64,000 nt of DNA from Jacaranda mimosifolia (lineage: Eukaryota; Streptophyta; Magnoliopsida; Lamiales; Bignoniaceae), in assembly GCA_018894105.1 (NCBI GenBank), contig CM032126.1:11249001-11313000 (forward strand), given 5' to 3'. The notes beneath the pieces are model-generated. The model saw nothing but the letters and a program-made list of their open reading frames with translations. It did not search any database and was not told the DNA's origin. The position numbers and the translations under genes are program-made. Shown here one piece after another: positions 58,833-64,000 of this stretch (positions are counted from its first letter, which is position 1; every line of letters begins with the position of its first letter).

Positions 58833-61828
58833 GTAGCGCCCTTCTTGGGAGGTGCCTGCTTCAAGCCGATGTGCTACTTCAGTCTTATTCACGGTAATAT
58901 AATCCAACTACGCACCTCCAAAATTTCAGTCCAAAAGCTACATCAACCCAAAAATAACTCATTTCATCTTACTCTTACAATTCACTATTTTACATCATGT
59001 AAGGAAATACAAAATCATCATACAATTACTAGCACCAAGTCTACAACTGTCATCTGTATCAGAGCCATGCACTTATAATCACAAGCATAAGGTGTCTCAG
59101 GTTTACAAACATAACTCATAGCAAAATTTAGTCTAGATCTGGTAGGTCTGAAGTTAGTAATAAAATCATGTGTTCTAATATATCCACTAGCACTCCAGCT
59201 GCTACCTGTTACAACGTAGCTGGGAAAAGGAATCGGAAACATGAAAAAGGCATAAGTCCGAAGGACTTAGTGAGGGCGAAAAGGGGTGGTAGTTATTGAC
59301 AAAAGCATAAGATCAAGGGGAACCAATAAAAGAGTTCTAATTCAATGGATAAACAATTAAGCGAAATAACAAGAAGAATCGGAACTGTAGAAGTTATATT
59401 AACGGAATGGAAATCTAATGAAGCGAGACATGGAACAAGTAAGACCTTATATAACAAACATTCACAACATGGAGCAATTGATAAACAGATTCAACAAGAA
59501 GCAAGACTTTACGATATGAAGCAATAATGTAACAAAGCATATGTTATACCAAATTTAAGATATTGTTGGCAACTTCGTCCTTATTGCTCCCAGAATAGAA
59601 CATAATAGTAACAAACAATAACAATTGGTAACAATCGATAACAAACGATACACTGAGTATAATAATCATAATAGACTTCCCTTATTACTCTGCTACCTAA
59701 GCACTCAGCTCGGTATGGCATGGTCAGTCCACATGCTAGACCCCGCCACTTATTAAATAGCTACCTCTAACTATCTGCAAGTTAGGATCTTAGGTGGGTA
59801 CTAGCTAGGAGACTAGCCACAGTCAGTCCATACCGCCCGATCGTCTTTTTGGACCTAGTCCCGGGCCTATCCTATCCCATGGTATCCCTACGGGCGGCCA
59901 CAACTCAAGAATGTCCTCAGGAGACTCAAATGTAGTGCTAATAGTTAAAACATATTCAAATAATTGTTCATTAATATATCCATGAAACAGTTCAAACGGT
60001 GTTGTTGGTAAAACATTAGCTTGCAAGGCTATATAAACAATACACAGAACGATTTAAACAGGAGTGCAAAACGAGATTTGGTTGACAAGACCCAAAATCA
60101 ACACGATAAAGGGAAGCCGGCAAGCCTATCAGGTAAACGGGACAGTAACAAGTAACAAAATAAGAGTTCTGCGCACCAGAACGAGTACAATCAATTTCAA
60201 CAAAGAAACACAGAAAATTCATATAGTTGAGAAACATTCACTTTCCAAAAGAAAGATAGGCTTAACCCTCACCTTAAAACTTTCCTAGAAACCCTAGCTC
60301 CTTGTCACCCATTCCAATAGAGCATATTTAAATGTCAAAACACTTGTACTGCATCTTTTAAACAATAACTAAACCTTTTATGCCTTATTATCGGGTGTTC
60401 CTAATTATGAGGCATATCCACCTAACTCGGGTTTCTACCCTATTTTCAAATATAGGTAACTTAGGCTAGAATATTCCATTTATCTAAATTATTCTGATAA
60501 AATCATCATGCTATTGTCATTACAATATTATAGAGGAGCTTATTTGTTTCGAGTCACTAATCATTTCTTAAATTAATAGCCCCAAACTCTTGTATAATAA
60601 TGCAGCCAAATTATAAGAAATTACCATATTCGTTAATAATTAATCCTTACAACATACACAAAATTTAGTGTTTTGATTATACCGATTAACTTAATTAACA
60701 ATAATTATTTCTAATTATCAATTTGGGCCTACTAGCACTGGACACAACTTAGATATCTAAACATTTCGGCTTGACATCATAAATCTTATTCGGATCATTT
60801 CAATCCATAATTATAGTTCAATATGATTAACTTAACTTTTTAACCAAACTAAATCAGAAGATATTTGATTATGACAATGGATCAGTCCAATTAACTTAGA
60901 TTTACATCAGAAATTAACTCAACGATTTGATCACTCAATTCAGAAAATATTTAACCATTCAAACAAGATTTTACCCAAATTAAACATAATTCAGAGCAAA
61001 TTCATGGTCCGAGATTAGCATGCATGCATTCAGCTTGTTGCCCCAAAGAAATTGTTGGGAAGCCATCAGACTGCCGCAGCTGGAACATGACCGCTATCCC
61101 ACCAAACTATAAGTCTCCTTGCGCTGAACAAAACGCCTAAATCAGTTTAGCCTTTAGCCACCACCTCGCCGGTCAATTTGAGAAAAACCGCCACAATCCC
61201 ACACTGGCCGCTGCCCAATTTTTCGTCAATTACTCATCCATCCTTCGTCGGTTCGCTAAATTGAAGGCACCGCCATCTTCCTTGCACCGAGACCGTCAGG
61301 ATCCTTACCTTGGTCGCGTCCAATGGTCGCCGAAACAGCCATGACCACTACTCCATCGTGCCAAATTTTCCTTTCCAATTTTTTATCGTTCCTCTGGCCA
61401 TTTGTGGTGGTTTCTAGCACCAGCGCTTCCCTCGAGCTGAGAGGAATATGGCAGTATATTTTGTTTTGAGGTTCGCCGGTCCTAGTGGGAAATCGCCGGT
61501 GAGAGAGGTGAGGGGCTACATGTGAAAATTTGAGGAAAATGGGGGTGGTTTGTGCTATTTAAAAAGCAATTTTCAGAAATTGCAAATTTAACCCAAAATA
61601 TTTCTTCAGTCCCAAGAGTTTCTGTCAACTTTCAATTCAGCCCTCAACTTATTAGTGTTTCATTTTGACCTAGCTGACCTAAAATATTTATAGATTGACC
61701 CCCAAAACTTTCATGTTCTTTGTAATTAAGTCCTCCTTATTTGTATTTTGAGCCCCAAAAATTTTGTCAAATTGATATTTTGATTTTTAAATCTTACTTT
61801 TTAAAATACTAAATTTAGGGGTGTTACA
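58833..61828. mobile_element. Solo LTR of a large-LTR gypsy family, 3.0 kb
   Basis: Starts TGTAGCGCCC, ends GGGGTGTTACA, and is flanked exactly by ATAAT (58828-58832, 61829-61833), the 5-bp duplication of LTR elements. No gag-pol, PBS or PPT inside. The CCACC-rich stretch at 61140-61480 and the phrases near 61610-61760 (CAATTCAGCCCTCAACTT, AATTAAGTCC) resemble copy A at 10620-14088, so they appear to be one family. It arose most simply by recombination between the two LTRs of a full element. It lies about 540 bp from the stop codon end of the AKT1-like gene. Confidence 0.9.
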
Positions 61829-61833
61829 ATAAT

Positions 61834-62370
61834 GTTCCAATTAATCATTAAACAATATTAACTTTAACTTTTCTACTATATATAAATCAAACTTTTATTT
61901 CTTAAATTTTTTTTTATTCGGTTGAAAGAAGTTTTTTAAAATTGAAATTAGTCGAATTTTGCCTAAAATTCAATTTTAGAAAAGATTGAATGAATTAACG
62001 ATGCTATCAATTAGAAAGGAAATGTTAAAAAAAAAATTAATTAGAAAAATATATTTAATAATTTTATATTTCAAATTTAGATAGTAAGACTTTAACAGAA
62101 GACGTTCTTTTGTTTTCTTATTATAAAGCATTAAATGCTTACTAAAAAGACGTGTACTAAAAATTTAATATATTATTTAATATATTAAATACCTCAATTT
62201 CATATTTCGCCTTAGGCCTTCAATTTTGTTAAAACGGCATGACATCCTCCATTAAAAATTGGGTTTCAATTTACATGGCCAATCAAAGAAAATGCATGCG
62301 GAGAACCTAAAAAACATGAAGTATTAAGCGAGGAAACGAGTGTCCCTATTGCGGTTACTTGAAACGTCCA
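61834..62370. other. Downstream region of the AKT1-like gene
   Basis: AT-rich DNA holding the 3' untranslated end of the - strand channel gene; no repeat or further gene seen. Confidence 0.5.
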
Positions 62371-63245
62371 TCAATCAGTTTCATAGTTTCTATTATCGCT
62401 CACAACAACTAAATGATCCCCATCTCTGATCAGCTCTATATCATCAATTGCAGCACCATCTTTGCTCAAAATTTTCGCAGGGAGGATGCCATACATCTTT
62501 GCTGCGAGCTCAAGTAGTTCTTGGAAGCTATGTGGAAGTAGTACAAGCTTTCCTGCAAAATCTCCTTTCTCGGGCCAGCTCAGAGTCACTCTAGCAGCAT
62601 AAGTTCTACTAGCCGCTGCACTTGTTGTGGCATTGTCTACTGATAAAAGTGAGCTGCCCTCTCCAGTTTGTGCTGCTGACATGATCCCAAATAGCGAATT
62701 ATAGAAATTATTAGTCCTACGCCTGGGACGAGGTCCACCCCACAATCCATCAGGTGCTGGAAATAAGCTTTCCTGGTTAACAGGTAATAAAGTAGGGTCA
62801 CTTTTAAATCTTCCCAAAAAACGGACTCCATGACGCTCCTCAGGGATTGCGACAGCAGATTCATTCTTGGTCCCTCTGTAAGAATCAAAAAGTTCCTTAA
62901 TGTCCTCATGGCCTTGCTGCTCAGCAAGGTCCCTCGCTGTCCAACCATTTTCATCTCCTCTATCAATATTAGAACCTTGGTCCAGGAGAAATTTGACTAT
63001 TTCAGTGTTGCCTTCACAAACAGCAACATGGAGAGCTGTGCAGCCATTGTTCTTTGGTCGAGTGACATCACCACCACGACGAACAATATCCTTGAGCAAT
63101 TCCAAATTGTTTTGCTCAGCAGCAGTGCAAGAAAATAGACCAATGTCACCGGTAGTCAGTTTAGCACCATTATCTGACAATAGCTTAACAACTTCTTTGT
63201 GAATTCCAAGCATGGCATCCCAAAGTGGAACATTTCCTTCTGAAT
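62371..63245 (-). CDS. AKT1: AKT1-like Shaker K+ channel, terminal exon
   Basis: Partial gene: the last exon, from an acceptor at 63246-63247 (GCATGCAG) to TGA 62373-62371, about 290 residues. It encodes part of the ankyrin-repeat region (SEGNVPLWDAM, DNGAKLTTGDIGLFSCTAAE, GCTALHVAVCEGNTEIVKFL, NGWTARDLAEQQGHEDIKEL). A linker follows with RRRTNNFYNSLFGIM, then the KHA domain (ARVTLSWPEKGDFAGKLVLL ... ELIRDGDHLVVVSD) reaching the C-terminus. AKT1-type channels are inward-rectifying plasma-membrane K+ channels for root uptake, with the ankyrin region contacting the CIPK kinase that activates them. The KHA domain takes part in subunit assembly. Transmembrane, pore and cyclic-nucleotide-binding exons lie beyond the right edge. 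The exon is intact. Confidence 0.92.
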
Positions 63246-64000
63246 CTGCATGCAACAAAATTACGCAGATTCAGCGAAACAACCACTTCCCTGGAAACAG
63301 AATGGCAAAGAATATAAAATATAAAAGAATAAAAAAAGATATCCAGATTGATGCTTCAATTTGTCCATTGGAGTTTCAATGGCCAAGTAATGGCTCTTTT
63401 GAGCTACTATAATTCATTTCTGCAGATTGGCCACAAGAAAGAGTCCATTTGAAGTAAAGTGAGCTGATAGGCAATAATGTAATGCACAATAACCTGGCAA
63501 GATGACAGATAGCTTATGAATATTTAATCACAATTCAAGAAAGTCAACCGATATGAAAGTGAAGGGCAAATAAAAAAGGTGTTTTGACCAATTACTCTAG
63601 CCATAACACTCATGTAGAGCCCTCTAGTAATCATAAATTAAAGATGGAAATTTCATTATTATTTATCTGAATTGTTATGGCTATAAATGCACATTAAAAG
63701 TGAGGGCCCTGAAGACCAGATCCAGATCCCCCAGACATGCAACCTGGACCTCTAGTCACCTGGCAGTTTTCTGATCACGAGAAGCGGATGAGTATTGAAA
63801 GGTTAACTGCAAACGGTCAGGACATTCACCCATTAATTATTAAATAAACTACGACGTGTTCACTAGACAAAATAATGGCAATGAATAGTAAAATATAACC
63901 AGAAATTGGTGGATTTGGAATGTAGATGCTAATTAATTGAAGAAAGAGCAAGAGAGACGTTCTGTTAGCAAGATGGTTATGTCATCAATTTGTTAACAGA
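63246..64000 (-). other. Intron of the AKT1-like gene reaching window end
   Basis: No further channel exon recognised in the last 755 bases on the - strand. The ankyrin region starts mid-repeat at 63245, so the preceding exon must be to the right of the window. ORFs on the + strand here are incidental. Confidence 0.7.

Noticed and set aside
62830..63202. + strand ORFs opposite the AKT1-like exon
   Set aside because: Shadows of the ankyrin-coding strand.

Overview
The window is nuclear DNA of a flowering plant, most likely a eudicot. The evidence is AT-rich intergenic DNA, genes with many short introns, a Shaker-type K+ channel of the AKT1 kind, plant mobile domain (PMD) sequences, Ty3/gypsy elements with plant-type extra ORFs, and PIF/Harbinger, hAT and Mutator-like elements. 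There are no bacterial operons and no CRISPR array, and I recognised no tRNA or rRNA gene. About three quarters of the window is nested transposable elements. Host genes are confined to 47.9-57.1 kb and to the right edge (62.4 kb onward).

1-25.3 kb is a stack of decayed mobile DNA. A Ty3/gypsy pol on the + strand enters from the left (1-4107). It is followed by an antisense PMD-type pseudogene (4317-6169) and an LTR-like segment (7276-7990). A second gypsy copy of the same kind then begins. Its reverse transcriptase is split at codon level by a 9.4-kb PIF/Harbinger element (8438-17849, TAA duplication), and it resumes at 17850-18757. It also carries an antisense PMD pseudogene (21360-24420), itself hit by a hAT MITE. 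The Harbinger element contains a SANT/Myb ORF, a transposase whose first catalytic Asp is now Asn, a roughly 3.5-kb solo-LTR-like insertion and a foldback MITE. A 1.8-kb inverted copy of the inner part of that LTR sits at 18760-20568, bordered by filler DNA.

25.3-46.5 kb is interpreted as one 21.2-kb composite PIF/Harbinger element (TAA duplication, related ends rich in a TTTGTGAG-type subterminal motif). It carries a leader and intron region, a SANT/Myb ORF, a transposase with an intact D-D-E triad but several stops, a GRF zinc-finger remnant and a second, intact two-exon SANT-like gene. A 10.6-kb Tat-like Ty3/gypsy element (28714-39319, on the - strand, both LTRs, PBS and PPT) is inserted in a roughly 200-bp AT-rich tandem array inside it. 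This gypsy element carries an antisense ORF of the Transposase_28 (PF04195) kind.

46.5-64 kb holds the host genes: a two-exon gene for a 137-residue single-span membrane protein (47892-49939); a 12-exon gene for a 601-residue protein with an N-terminal C2-like region and a C-terminal membrane anchor (52897-57063); and the terminal exon of an AKT1-like channel on the - strand (62371-63245). Between them lie a Harbinger-type element with a Mutator-like foldback element inside it, hAT MITEs (one nested in a Harbinger-like MITE), and a 3.0-kb solo LTR with a perfect ATAAT duplication. All boundaries were read by eye; percentages and family names were not checked by alignment or search.
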